From: Bacilli bacterium | Lineage (GTDB): Bacteria; Bacillota; Bacilli; Tumebacillales; JAQBPP01 | Assembly: GCA_028287455.1 (NCBI GenBank) | Contig: JAQBPP010000364.1 | Span: forward strand, 1 to 8,906 | Length of the DNA stretch: 8,906 bases | Direction of reading: 5' to 3' | In this document: one piece after another, positions 1 through 5,919 of the stretch | How positions within the stretch are numbered: position 1 is the first letter of the stretch | Layout: each line of letters begins with the position of its first letter | Notes under the pieces: generated by a model | Databases searched by the model: none | What the model saw: the letters and a program-made list of their open reading frames with translations, nothing else | What the model was told of the DNA's origin: nothing | Translations under genes and position numbers: made by a program

Positions 1-3
1 TAT

Positions 4-78
4 TCCTTGATAGCTCAGCGGTAGAGCATCCGGCTGTTAACCGGAGGGTCGTAGGTTCGAATCCTACTCGAGGAGCCA
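4..78 (+). tRNA. tRNA-Asn (anticodon GUU)
   Basis: This is a complete 75-nt tRNA with encoded 3' CCA (76-78). The acceptor stem pairs 4-10 (TCCTTGA) with 68-74 (TCGAGGA), with one G-T wobble. The anticodon stem pairs 29-33 with 41-45 and closes a 7-nt loop (34-40) with anticodon GTT at 36-38, which reads AAC/AAU for asparagine. The T arm carries the usual GGTTCGAATCC. A single tRNA just upstream of ctsR fits the B. subtilis layout, where an rRNA/tRNA cluster lies ahead of the ctsR operon. Only three bases precede it, so I cannot tell whether it is the last gene of a longer cluster. Confidence 0.97.
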
Positions 79-94
79 TACAAATCAAATAATA

Positions 95-131
95 AAAAAT
101 ATCCCCTCTAAAAACTAGAGGGGATATTTTT
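95..131 (+). terminator. Intrinsic terminator of the tRNA transcript
   Basis: A perfect 16-bp inverted repeat pairs 95-110 with 116-131 around a 5-nt loop (AAAAC). The GC core is CCCCTCT/AGAGGGG, and the 3' arm ends in a T run (127-131). The matching A run on the 5' arm means it could also stop transcription coming from the right, but no leftward gene is visible here. It lies 17 nt after the tRNA CCA end and separates the tRNA transcript from the ctsR operon. Confidence 0.93.
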
Positions 132-145
132 ATGCGTCTTGTGAA

Positions 146-165
146 CTGCGATCCTTCGATTGCAG
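146..165 (+). other. Small hairpin in the tRNA-ctsR gap, function unknown
   Basis: An 8-bp stem (CTGCGATC at 146-153 with GATTGCAG at 158-165, one G-T pair) closes a 4-nt CTTC loop. It sits between the tRNA terminator and the ctsR promoter, so it lies outside both expected transcripts. No T tract follows, so it is not a normal terminator. A weaker GGGA/TCCC repeat (165-168 with 175-178) abuts it. It may be chance or a remnant. No ORF of note lies in this gap. Confidence 0.3.
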
Positions 166-216
166 GGAGTAGCTTCCCACCCGATGGTTAAAAATAGTTT
201 AGGGTCTGAGAAGCAG

Positions 217-244
217 TTGCAAAATAGAAAAATTCGGCTATACT
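217..244 (+). promoter_or_regulatory. Sigma-A-type promoter of the ctsR operon
   Basis: The -35 hexamer TTGCAA (217-222) and -10 hexamer TATACT (239-244) are separated by 16 bp. An overlapping -10 choice, TACTAT (241-246), gives 18 bp. Transcription would begin near 250, directly at the heptad repeats of the CtsR operator. This places the repressor site over the start of transcription, as expected for a CtsR-controlled promoter. It is the only good promoter between the tRNA terminator and ctsR. Confidence 0.75.
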
Positions 245-253
245 ATAACTAAA

Positions 254-270
254 GATCAAAATTAGTCAAA
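254..270 (+). promoter_or_regulatory. CtsR operator (tandem heptad repeat)
   Basis: The site reads GATCAAA-ATT-AGTCAAA. The known CtsR box is a direct repeat of RGTCAAA separated by 3 nt. The second heptad (264-270) is a perfect match and the first (254-260) differs at one base. A third, imperfect heptad GGTTAAA (277-283) follows after 6 nt and runs into the Shine-Dalgarno sequence. The position just after the -10 would let CtsR block transcription of its own operon at normal temperature. The match is by eye against the family consensus. Confidence 0.8.
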
Positions 271-294
271 GTCAGTGGTTAAAGGAGGAATTAC

Positions 295-750
295 ATGCAA
301 AATATCTCCAATATCATTGAAGAACATTTAAAACAGATTCTGAATGCAAGCAGGCAAGGGTACATTGAAATTAGGCGCAGTGATATAGCCGATCAATTTA
401 ATTGCGTACCTTCTCAGATCAATTATGTAATTAGTACCCGTTTTACGCCAGAACGAGGCTATGTGGTGGAATCAAAGCGAGGTGGCGGCGGCTATATTCG
501 CATCCGTCGCTTGGGATTTGAACGGACCGATGCCTTAGCTGAGAAATTGATCGCTATTATTGGCGGATCGATCACACAAAGGGAAGCAGAAGGCATTATT
601 TACCGGTTGGTGGATGAACAGTTGATCAACCGGCGCGAATCCTTCATCCTGCTAGCGGCGATTGACCGCAATGTGTTAACGATTGGATTACCTGTCCGGG
701 ATCAATTGCGGGCTGCCATTTTATCTGCGATGCTAATGACGGTTTTTTAG
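295..750 (+). CDS. ctsR: CtsR, transcriptional repressor of class III heat-shock genes
   Basis: This is a 151-residue protein, close to the usual length of about 150. CtsR is a dimeric winged-helix repressor that binds heptad repeats upstream of clp genes. The N-terminal DNA-binding domain contains the family signature CVPSQINYVISTRF (37-50). It also has the glycine-rich wing ESKRGGGGYIRI (59-70). In relatives, this tetraglycine wing acts as the heat sensor and its arginine (R62 here) is important for DNA contact. The C-terminal half (about 75-151) is the dimerisation region, with the conserved LPVRDQLRAAI near the end. The ATG at 295 follows a strong AAAGGAGGA (281-289). It is the first gene of ctsR-mcsA-mcsB-clpC, with mcsA starting 14 nt after its stop, and the operator just upstream implies autoregulation. 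Nothing in it looks broken. Confidence 0.96.
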   Translation: MQNISNIIEEHLKQILNASRQGYIEIRRSDIADQFNCVPSQINYVISTRFTPERGYVVESKRGGGGYIRIRRLGFERTDALAEKLIAIIGGSITQREAEGIIYRLVDEQLINRRESFILLAAIDRNVLTIGLPVRDQLRAAILSAMLMTVF

Positions 751-764
751 GAGGTGCAGGAAAG

Positions 765-1292
765 TTGGACTGCAGCGAATGCGGGAATCGACCAGCAACT
801 GTTTATTTTACGAAGATCACCAATGGTTCAAAAACAGAGATGCATCTTTGTGAAGTGTGTGCCAAAGAAAAAGGAGAATTGCTTGGTACAACACCAAACG
901 GCTTTTCCATCAACAGTTTATTAGCGGGAATCTTAAATTTCGAATCACAAGGTATCCCAGTTTCAGCACCGCAAACACTGCGCTGCAATACGTGCGGCTT
1001 AACATTTAATCAATTTAGTCAAATCGGCCGGTTCGGTTGCAGTGATTGCTATCAAGCGTTCGAACCAAGGCTGGATCCGTTGCTTAGGAGAATTCATGGA
1101 GGCACTACACATACGGGTAAAATCCCGGCACGATCAGGTGGGGTCATTCAGAAACGCAGAGAAATCGATCAGTTGCGTCATCAGTTGAATGATCGGATTC
1201 AAAAGGAAAAGTTTGAAGAGGCTGCCAGTCTGCGGGATCAAATACGGGCGCTGGAATCCGAGTTGGGGGGATCACCGAATGTCAGTGAGTGA
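765..1292 (+). CDS. mcsA: McsA, zinc-binding activator of the McsB arginine kinase
   Basis: The predicted product has 175 residues and a TTG start. The start is supported by AGGAGGTG (749-756), which overlaps the ctsR stop, and by the standard N-terminus with CSEC at residues 3-6. Four CxxC pairs are present: C3/C6, C29/C32, C74/C77 and C92/C95, enough for two zinc sites. The C-terminal part (about 130-167) is a charged UvrB/UvrC-type UVR helix pair with the typical KEKFEEAASLRDQIRALE. Known McsA binds and stimulates McsB, takes part in CtsR inactivation and in ClpC function, and acts in the cytoplasm. The cysteines may make it responsive to metal or thiol stress, as shown in relatives. Its last 14 nt overlap the start of mcsB, which suggests translational coupling. 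Confidence 0.95.
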   Translation: MDCSECGNRPATVYFTKITNGSKTEMHLCEVCAKEKGELLGTTPNGFSINSLLAGILNFESQGIPVSAPQTLRCNTCGLTFNQFSQIGRFGCSDCYQAFEPRLDPLLRRIHGGTTHTGKIPARSGGVIQKRREIDQLRHQLNDRIQKEKFEEAASLRDQIRALESELGGSPNVSE

Positions 1293-2343
1293 TTTTCTGA
1301 AACACACTACTGCAACGTGGATGAAAGAAGACGGTCCTGAAAGTGACATCGTCATTTCAACACGCATTCGTGTAGCGAGAAATTTGTCTGCCTCCCCTTT
1401 TCCGGTCTTGGCGACAGAAAACATGGCTCAAGAGGTGTTAAGCAAGGTCACAAATGCAGTCATGTCGGATGAATTCGCGGCATTAGGCAAATTTGAAGTA
1501 TTGAAAATCGGAGAGATAGGAAACATCGACCGCGAAGCTCTGGTCGAGAAACATTTGATTTCCCGTAATTTAGTAGAGGATTCACGCGTAGGCGCAGTAG
1601 CTATGCGCAGTGATGAAGTCGTATCGATCATGATTAATGAAGAGGATCATCTTCGAATACAAGTCTTATATCCAGGATTTCAACTTGAGGATGGTTGGAA
1701 CTTGGCTACCGCTGTCGATGATGCGTTGGAACAGCGGCTGGAGTACGCCTTTGATGAAAAGAGGGGCTATTTGACTGCCTGTCCGACCAATGTTGGGACT
1801 GGGATTCGCGCTTCAGTCATGATGCACTTGCCTGGTCTGGTACATACCAACCAGATTGGACGCATTCTATCGGCGATTTCACAAGTAGGACTTGTCGTTC
1901 GCGGCATATACGGAGAAGGCAGTGACGCGATAGGCAACTTGTTTCAAATTTCCAATCAACTGACGTTAGGGCAGTCGGAAGCGGACATCATTGAAAACTT
2001 GGCTGTCGTAGCCGGGCAAATCATTGCCCACGAACGTACAGCCAGGAAGCAGTTGGTGATGGAAAATCGGGACTCGATTGAAGACAGGGTTTGCCGCTCG
2101 TTTGGAATCCTGGCTAATGCAAGAAAGATTGACAGCAAAGAAACGATGCAGCGTTTGTCAGACGTCCGGTTAGGCATTGATTTGGGTATGATTCAAGGGG
2201 TTTCGGCGAACATTTTAAAGGAGCTAATGGTCATTACCCGACCTGGATTTCTACAAAAATATGCAGGGGTTGAACTAGCCCCGCAGGAACGCGATTGGAG
2301 AAGGGCTTCATTAATTCGCGAACGGCTGCAAATAGACCGTTAG
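1279..2343 (+). CDS. mcsB: McsB, protein-arginine kinase
   Basis: The protein has 354 residues, of the usual size or slightly short, and belongs to the phosphagen (guanido) kinase fold. It phosphorylates arginines on CtsR and on damaged proteins; phosphoarginine is the tag recognised by ClpC-ClpP. Visible family motifs are the nucleotide-binding STRIRVARN (27-35), the NEEDH catalytic loop (120-124) with its acidic pair E121/E122, and CPTNVGTGIRAS (168-179) with active-site C168. The C-terminal RDWRRA (338-343) matches the RDxxRA motif known as the allosteric phosphoarginine site. The open frame extends upstream to 1189, but those residues lie inside mcsA in another frame and resemble no McsB. 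The ATG at 1279 gives the normal N-terminus and has a G-rich site (TGGGGGG, 1264-1270) at suitable distance. The 14-nt overlap with mcsA points to coupled synthesis of kinase and activator. Confidence 0.95.
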   Translation: MSVSDFLKHTTATWMKEDGPESDIVISTRIRVARNLSASPFPVLATENMAQEVLSKVTNAVMSDEFAALGKFEVLKIGEIGNIDREALVEKHLISRNLVEDSRVGAVAMRSDEVVSIMINEEDHLRIQVLYPGFQLEDGWNLATAVDDALEQRLEYAFDEKRGYLTACPTNVGTGIRASVMMHLPGLVHTNQIGRILSAISQVGLVVRGIYGEGSDAIGNLFQISNQLTLGQSEADIIENLAVVAGQIIAHERTARKQLVMENRDSIEDRVCRSFGILANARKIDSKETMQRLSDVRLGIDLGMIQGVSANILKELMVITRPGFLQKYAGVELAPQERDWRRASLIRERLQIDR

Positions 2344-2365
2344 CTCACACTTGGAGGTGTCTGAT

Positions 2366-4795
2366 ATGATGTTTGGCAGATTTACAGAACGTGCGCAAAA
2401 AGTATTGGCCCTTGCTCAGGAAGAGGCAAATCGCTTGGCTCATTCTGGTGTGGGAACTGAACATATTCTGCTCGGATTGGTGCGGGAAGGGGAAGGCATT
2501 GCGGCCAAAGCCCTCACCAGTTTAGGGTTGTCAAGTGACAAAATTCAAAAGGAAGTTGAGAAAATCATCGGTCGGGGCCAAGGGCAAACTGGCGGTATGG
2601 TATACACGCCCAGGGCGAAAAAAGTGATTGAATTGTCGATCGACGAAGCGCGGAAACTTAACCATAATTACGTGGGCACTGAACATATTTTACTGGGGCT
2701 GATCCGTGAAGGTGAGGGTGTAGCCGCACGGGTGCTGTCTAATTTGGGTGTATCGTTGAATAAAGCGCGCCAGCAAGTTCTACAGCTGTTGGGTGCAGAT
2801 GCCAGTGAAACGAATCAGGATCATTCACAATCTGCAGCTACGCCTACCCTGGATGGATTAGCGCGTGATCTCACTCATATGGCAAAAGAACAAAAATTAG
2901 ATCCGGTCATCGGTCGTGTGACTCAAATTGACCGCGTCATCCAAGTGCTTTCTCGTCGAACCAAAAATAACCCGGTACTGATCGGGGAGCCTGGTGTAGG
3001 GAAAACAGCAATCGCCGAAGGGCTGGCCCAACGGATTGTCGATAATGAAATCCCGGAAACATTGAGAAATAAACGCGTCATGGTGTTAGACATGGGGACG
3101 GTCGTAGCCGGAACCAAGTATCGCGGTGAATTCGAGGATCGCTTAAAGAAGATCATGGACGAAATTCGCTCTGCCGGCAACATCATTCTGTTTATTGATG
3201 AATTGCACACGTTAATTGGTGCTGGGGGCGCGGAGGGTGCAATTGATGCATCCAACATTTTAAAACCGTCGCTGGCTCGTGGAGAATTGCAGTGTATTGG
3301 GGCAACTACGCTTGACGAGTATCGCAAGCACATTGAGAAAGATGCTGCGCTGGAACGCCGTTTCCAACCGATCACAGTCGATGAGCCAACAGTGGATGAA
3401 GCGATTCAAATTCTGCATGGGTTAAGAGATCGTTACGAGGCCCACCACCGCGTCAAAATTACGGACGAAGCACTGGAAGCATCCGTGAGATTAGCTGATC
3501 GGTATATTACCGACCGATTCTTACCGGACAAAGCGATCGATCTGGTGGACGAAGCAGCATCACGGGTGCGTCTGAGAACTTATACACAGCCACCTAACCT
3601 CAAAGAAATTGAGGAGCGTTTGGAAGAAGTGCGCTCAGAAAAAGAGTCTGCGGTTCAGGGGCAGGAGTTTGAAAAAGCTGCGTCTTTGCGCGATACGGAA
3701 CAGAAATTGCGCGAGGAGCTGGATTCCAAGCGGACAGATTGGCAGCAAAAGCAAGTGAAGAAAGACTCCGTAGTGGGAGTTGAGGACATTGCGGATATTC
3801 TGTCGCAATGGACTGGGATTCCAGTTCGGAAGTTGGCTGAGGCAGAAACTGAGCGTCTGCTCAAGATGGAAGAGGTGCTGCATGAGCGCGTAATCGGCCA
3901 GCAAGAGGCAGTTACTGCTGTGTCGCGTGCCATTCGCAGAGCGCGTGCCGGGTTAAAAGATCCGAAGCGGCCGATTGGTTCATTCATCTTCCTTGGCCCA
4001 ACCGGGGTAGGGAAAACGGAGCTTGCCAGGGCGCTGGCAGAAGCGATGTTTGGCGATGAAGATGCTATGGTTCGAATCGATATGTCGGAATACATGGAGC
4101 GTCACAGCACCTCACGGCTGGTTGGAGCCCCTCCTGGATATGTCGGTTATGAAGAAGGCGGCCAGTTAACGGAGCGGATTCGCCGTAAACCGTATTCGGT
4201 AATTTTGTTAGACGAGATCGAAAAAGCTCATCCAGAAGTGTTTAACATTTTGCTGCAGGTATTGGACGATGGACGCCTCACAGACGGAAAAGGCCGCCGC
4301 GTCGATTTTCGAAATACGGTTATTATTATGACGTCCAACGTGGGTGCCCAAGAGATTAAAAAGGGCGGGGCGCTAGGTTTTACAAGCAACCGCGAATCCA
4401 ATTATGACAATATGAAAGAGAAAGTTACTGACGAATTGAAAAAACAATTTCGGCCGGAGTTTTTAAACCGAATTGATGAAGTGATTGTTTTCCATCCGCT
4501 GAAGGAAGAGCATATTCGCAACATTGTGGACCTGATGTCAGATGAGCTCAAACGCAGACTGAAAGAGCAACAAATTGATTTCGTTCTCTCAGATAACGCC
4601 AAGTCTTTCCTGGCGAAAGAGGGTTTTGATCCACAATACGGAGCTCGGCCATTAAAGCGAGCCATTCAGCGGCATATTGAAGATCAGCTGTCTGAAGCGC
4701 TGCTGGCGGGCACGATCAAACGTGGAGACAGTGTATTGATCGATGAAGAGGACGGCAAACTGGTGGCTCGGCAGATGGAGTCAAACGTGAAATAA
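2366..4795 (+). CDS. clpC: ClpC, AAA+ unfoldase of the ClpCP protease
   Basis: The 809-residue product matches the family length of about 810. The N domain (1-145) has two Clp-N repeats, each with GTEHILLGL and REGEG. The first AAA+ module has Walker A GEPGVGKT (207-214) and Walker B LFIDE (275-279). A middle region (about 410-465) includes a UVR-like stretch FEKAASLRD; this region in ClpC binds adaptors such as McsB and MecA. The second AAA+ module has Walker A GPTGVGKT (544-551), pore loop GYVGYEEGG (591-599) and Walker B ILLDE (613-617). LGF at 670-672 occupies the ClpP-binding loop position, so partnership with ClpP is expected. An in-frame TTG at 2351 exists, but the ATG at 2366, eight bases after GGAGGTG (2352-2358), gives the standard MMFGRFTERA start. 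It ends the heat-shock operon, with a terminator 11 nt later. Confidence 0.97.
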   Translation: MMFGRFTERAQKVLALAQEEANRLAHSGVGTEHILLGLVREGEGIAAKALTSLGLSSDKIQKEVEKIIGRGQGQTGGMVYTPRAKKVIELSIDEARKLNHNYVGTEHILLGLIREGEGVAARVLSNLGVSLNKARQQVLQLLGADASETNQDHSQSAATPTLDGLARDLTHMAKEQKLDPVIGRVTQIDRVIQVLSRRTKNNPVLIGEPGVGKTAIAEGLAQRIVDNEIPETLRNKRVMVLDMGTVVAGTKYRGEFEDRLKKIMDEIRSAGNIILFIDELHTLIGAGGAEGAIDASNILKPSLARGELQCIGATTLDEYRKHIEKDAALERRFQPITVDEPTVDEAIQILHGLRDRYEAHHRVKITDEALEASVRLADRYITDRFLPDKAIDLVDEAASRVRLRTYTQPPNLKEIEERLEEVRSEKESAVQGQEFEKAASLRDTEQKLREELDSKRTDWQQKQVKKDSVVGVEDIADILSQWTGIPVRKLAEAETERLLKMEEVLHERVIGQQEAVTAVSRAIRRARAGLKDPKRPIGSFIFLGPTGVGKTELARALAEAMFGDEDAMVRIDMSEYMERHSTSRLVGAPPGYVGYEEGGQLTERIRRKPYSVILLDEIEKAHPEVFNILLQVLDDGRLTDGKGRRVDFRNTVIIMTSNVGAQEIKKGGALGFTSNRESNYDNMKEKVTDELKKQFRPEFLNRIDEVIVFHPLKEEHIRNIVDLMSDELKRRLKEQQIDFVLSDNAKSFLAKEGFDPQYGARPLKRAIQRHIEDQLSEALLAGTIKRGDSVLIDEEDGKLVARQMESNVK

Positions 4796-4806
4796 CTGAT
4801 TCGTAT

Positions 4807-4852
4807 AAAGCGATTGGACTAGGGCAGCAGGCCCTAACCAATCGCTTTTTTT
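4807..4852 (+). terminator. Intrinsic terminator after clpC
   Basis: An 11-bp outer stem pairs 4807-4817 (AAAGCGATTGG) with 4838-4848. It continues after a small internal bulge into a 6-bp GC-rich inner stem (4820-4825 with 4831-4836) closed by AGCAG. The right arm runs into seven T residues (4846-4852). It lies just after the clpC stop and should end most ctsR-operon transcripts before the redox genes. Confidence 0.93.
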
Positions 4853-4862
4853 CTTGATAGCT

Positions 4863-4891
4863 TTGCCGAAGTTTGAGCACACTACTATTTA
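4863..4891 (+). promoter_or_regulatory. Weak candidate promoter region for the redox gene pair
   Basis: Because a strong terminator precedes it, the glutaredoxin/peroxiredoxin pair should have its own promoter between 4853 and 4919. The best pieces I see are TTGCCG (4863-4868) with TATTTA (4886-4891) at 17 bp, or TTTGCC (4862-4867) with TACTAT (4883-4888) at 15 bp. Neither is close to consensus. I see no CtsR heptad repeat here. Low certainty. Confidence 0.25.
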
Positions 4892-4919
4892 CTTATCAAA
4901 AAGGAGCGGATAGCAACCC

Positions 4920-5165
4920 GTGAAAATTATCCTATACAGCTCTACAGGCTGCTCATTTTGCGCAAAAATCAAAAAGGATCTCCAGGAATGGGGCTATGAA
5001 TATGAGGAGCGGAATGTAACGGAAAATGAAGCGTTTTTTAATGATTTGAATGAGAAAGGAATCTATTCTGTGCCGGTGACCTTTATCGATGAAAAAGCAA
5101 TTATCGGTTACCGACCCAATCAACTGAGGGAGGCGCTCGGGTTAACAGCTCATACTCAGGTTTGA
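4920..5165 (+). CDS. Small glutaredoxin-like thiol-disulfide oxidoreductase (CxxC)
   Basis: The 81-residue cytoplasmic protein has one thioredoxin-fold domain of glutaredoxin/NrdH size. The N-terminal strand KIILYSS leads into the redox motif CSFC (C11, C14) at the start of the first helix. The VPVTFID segment contains the cis-proline (P52) of the fold, and the tail GYRPNQLREALGL is the typical C-terminal helix. Such proteins reduce disulfides or mixed disulfides using a low-molecular-weight thiol or thioredoxin reductase; the reductant cannot be read from the sequence. The GTG start at 4920 is the only workable one, since an in-frame stop lies at 4911-4913. The AAGGAG site (4901-4906) is 13 nt upstream, slightly far. 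The peroxiredoxin begins 64 nt downstream with no terminator between, so the two are probably co-transcribed and this protein is a reasonable candidate reductant for it. NrdH-redoxin is an alternative label, but no ribonucleotide reductase gene is nearby. Confidence 0.88.
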   Translation: MKIILYSSTGCSFCAKIKKDLQEWGYEYEERNVTENEAFFNDLNEKGIYSVPVTFIDEKAIIGYRPNQLREALGLTAHTQV

Positions 5166-5229
5166 TTCCTTGGAGCAGATAACGTAAACTTAGAATTGCA
5201 ATGTCATTTTAAACAGAGGAGGAGATACT

Positions 5230-5712
5230 ATGCCAAAAGGTGCTTCCGTGACTAAAACGCTGAAAGTCGGCGACCAGGCTCCGGATTTCACACTCAAGGC
5301 TCATGGCGATCGTGAAGTGAAACTTTCCGATTACCGCGGCAAGCAAAATGTGTTTATCGCTTTCTACCCCTTGGATTGGACACCCGTCTGAGGCGCTCAA
5401 ATGCCTTCGTATGAGGATGACTTGTCCTCGTTCGAGCGGTACGATACCCAGGTTCTGGGTATTTCAGTAGACAGTATTCCAAGCCATGAAGCTTGGCAAA
5501 AATCAATTGGTGGAATTACATATCCACTGTGTTCAGACTTCTACCCCCACGGGCAAGTGACCACTGCATTTGGTGTGTTGCGGGATGAAGGTTTTCCAGA
5601 GCGTACGCTGTTAGTAATCGACAAGCAAGGTATTGTTCGTTTCATTGACGTGCATCCCATTGGAGAACAACCAGATAATGAAGAGATTTTCCAAATTCTC
5701 CGTTCCTTATAG
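5230..5712 (+). CDS. AhpE-like peroxiredoxin, probable selenoprotein with in-frame UGA (Sec54)
   Basis: Read through one TGA, this is a 160-residue peroxiredoxin of normal length. Seen directly: the N-terminal thioredoxin-fold opening VGDQAPDFTL (13-22), then FYPLDWTPV (45-53) followed by TGA as codon 54, then GAQMPSYEDDL in the same frame. The family motif PxxxTxxC is present as P47, T51 and codon 54, so the TGA replaces exactly the peroxidatic cysteine. Downstream, the catalytic arginine (R125 in PERTLLVID) is kept. YPLCSDFYPHG (98-108) and the AFGVL that follows resemble AhpE-type peroxiredoxins. These enzymes reduce hydroperoxides in the cytoplasm. An ideal AGGAGG (5217-5222), 7 nt from the ATG, and intact sequence on both sides argue against decay. 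Insertion of selenocysteine is my inference. A recent Cys-to-stop mutation or a sequencing error is the alternative. The only ordinary cysteine is C101. Gene finders would probably report only 5401-5712 from an internal ATG. Confidence 0.87.
5389..5391 (+). other. In-frame UGA, probable selenocysteine codon
   Basis: TGA is codon 54 of the peroxiredoxin frame opened by the ATG at 5230; the distance of 159 nt equals 53 codons. It occupies the peroxidatic cysteine position, where Cys (TGC/TGT) or Sec (TGA) is catalytically required. It is the only interruption of the frame before the TAG at 5710-5712. Recoding needs SelB, tRNA-Sec, SelA and SelD, none of which lies in this window. Confidence 0.83.
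5394..5438 (+). promoter_or_regulatory. Candidate bacterial SECIS hairpin downstream of the UGA
   Basis: The upper stem GAGGA (5413-5417) pairs with TCCTC (5425-5429). It is extended by T5412-G5430 and A5411-T5431 below and by a T5418-G5424 wobble above, leaving the loop GACTT (5419-5423) whose first base is G. Below, two alternatives exist. One is 5406-5409 with 5433-5436 across a single T-T mismatch; the other is a perfect 5-bp helix CGCTC (5394-5398) with GAGCG (5434-5438). The loop G lies 28 nt after the UGA. Known bacterial SECIS elements sit just behind the UGA inside the coding region, with the apical loop roughly 16-37 nt away and a G early in the loop, so this fits. The fold was derived by hand without energy calculation. 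The bulged U of the E. coli fdhF element is not clearly reproduced. Confidence 0.6.
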
Positions 5713-5737
5713 GAAACGGGATTTAAAGTTTGTTATG

Positions 5738-5767
5738 GAAGACGTATGCCAATGCATGCGTCTTCTT
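5738..5767 (+). terminator. Probable terminator after the peroxiredoxin gene
   Basis: A 12-bp stem (5738-5749 with 5754-5765, one G-T pair) closes a CAAT loop 25 nt after the peroxiredoxin stop. The 3' arm is T-rich (CGTCTTCTTC), but no uninterrupted T run follows, so termination may be partial. It would separate the redox pair from radA. Confidence 0.6.
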
Positions 5768-5802
5768 CACTGTCAGGGATCAACATACACAAGCTAGTCA
5801 TG

Positions 5803-5831
5803 TGGCATCCTGGATTACTTTCAGTTATATT
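5803..5831 (+). promoter_or_regulatory. Weak candidate promoter in the peroxiredoxin-radA gap
   Basis: The 150 nt between the probable terminator and radA hold no ORF of note. The best -10 is TATATT (5826-5831), with a poor -35 TGGCAT (5803-5808) at 17 bp. A second combination, TTGTCT (5883-5888) with TAGGAT (5906-5911) at 17 bp, matches better but would start transcription at about the radA start codon. I cannot choose between them. Confidence 0.2.
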
Positions 5832-5919
5832 AGGAAGAAGGCTAAAGCCAATCAATGGCGAATAAGGTTTTTATGACATGATTTGTCTGAAGACATTTTT
5901 TGAGATAGGATGTTGATCA

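Noticed and set aside
131..294. Possible riboswitch or T-box leader ahead of ctsR
   Set aside because: The only clear hairpin (146-165) lies upstream of the promoter, and no T-box sequence or antiterminator arrangement is visible; CtsR control explains the region.
1189..1278. Upstream extension of mcsB (30 extra residues)
   Set aside because: It lies inside mcsA in another frame, resembles no kinase sequence, and the ATG at 1279 gives the normal McsB N-terminus.
2351..2365. TTG start giving five extra ClpC residues
   Set aside because: The TTG lies on the Shine-Dalgarno sequence itself; the ATG at 2366 gives the conserved MMFGRF start at proper spacing.
2923..3375. 150-residue reverse-strand open frame inside clpC
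   Set aside because: It is a shadow of a strongly conserved AAA+ coding region on the + strand, with no recognisable domain. The other reverse-strand frames in clpC, mcsB, radA, disA and pssA are rejected for the same reason.
5230..5391. Peroxiredoxin as a simple pseudogene broken by a stop codon
   Set aside because: It cannot be fully excluded, but one lesion landing exactly on the only codon where Sec is functionally meaningful, with everything else intact and a nearby hairpin, favours recoding over decay.
5401..5712. Independent 103-residue gene starting at the ATG after the TGA
   Set aside because: It would be a peroxiredoxin lacking its N-terminal strand and its catalytic residue. The matching N-terminal half lies directly upstream in the same frame with a much better ribosome binding site, so it is the C-terminal part of the 5230-5712 gene.
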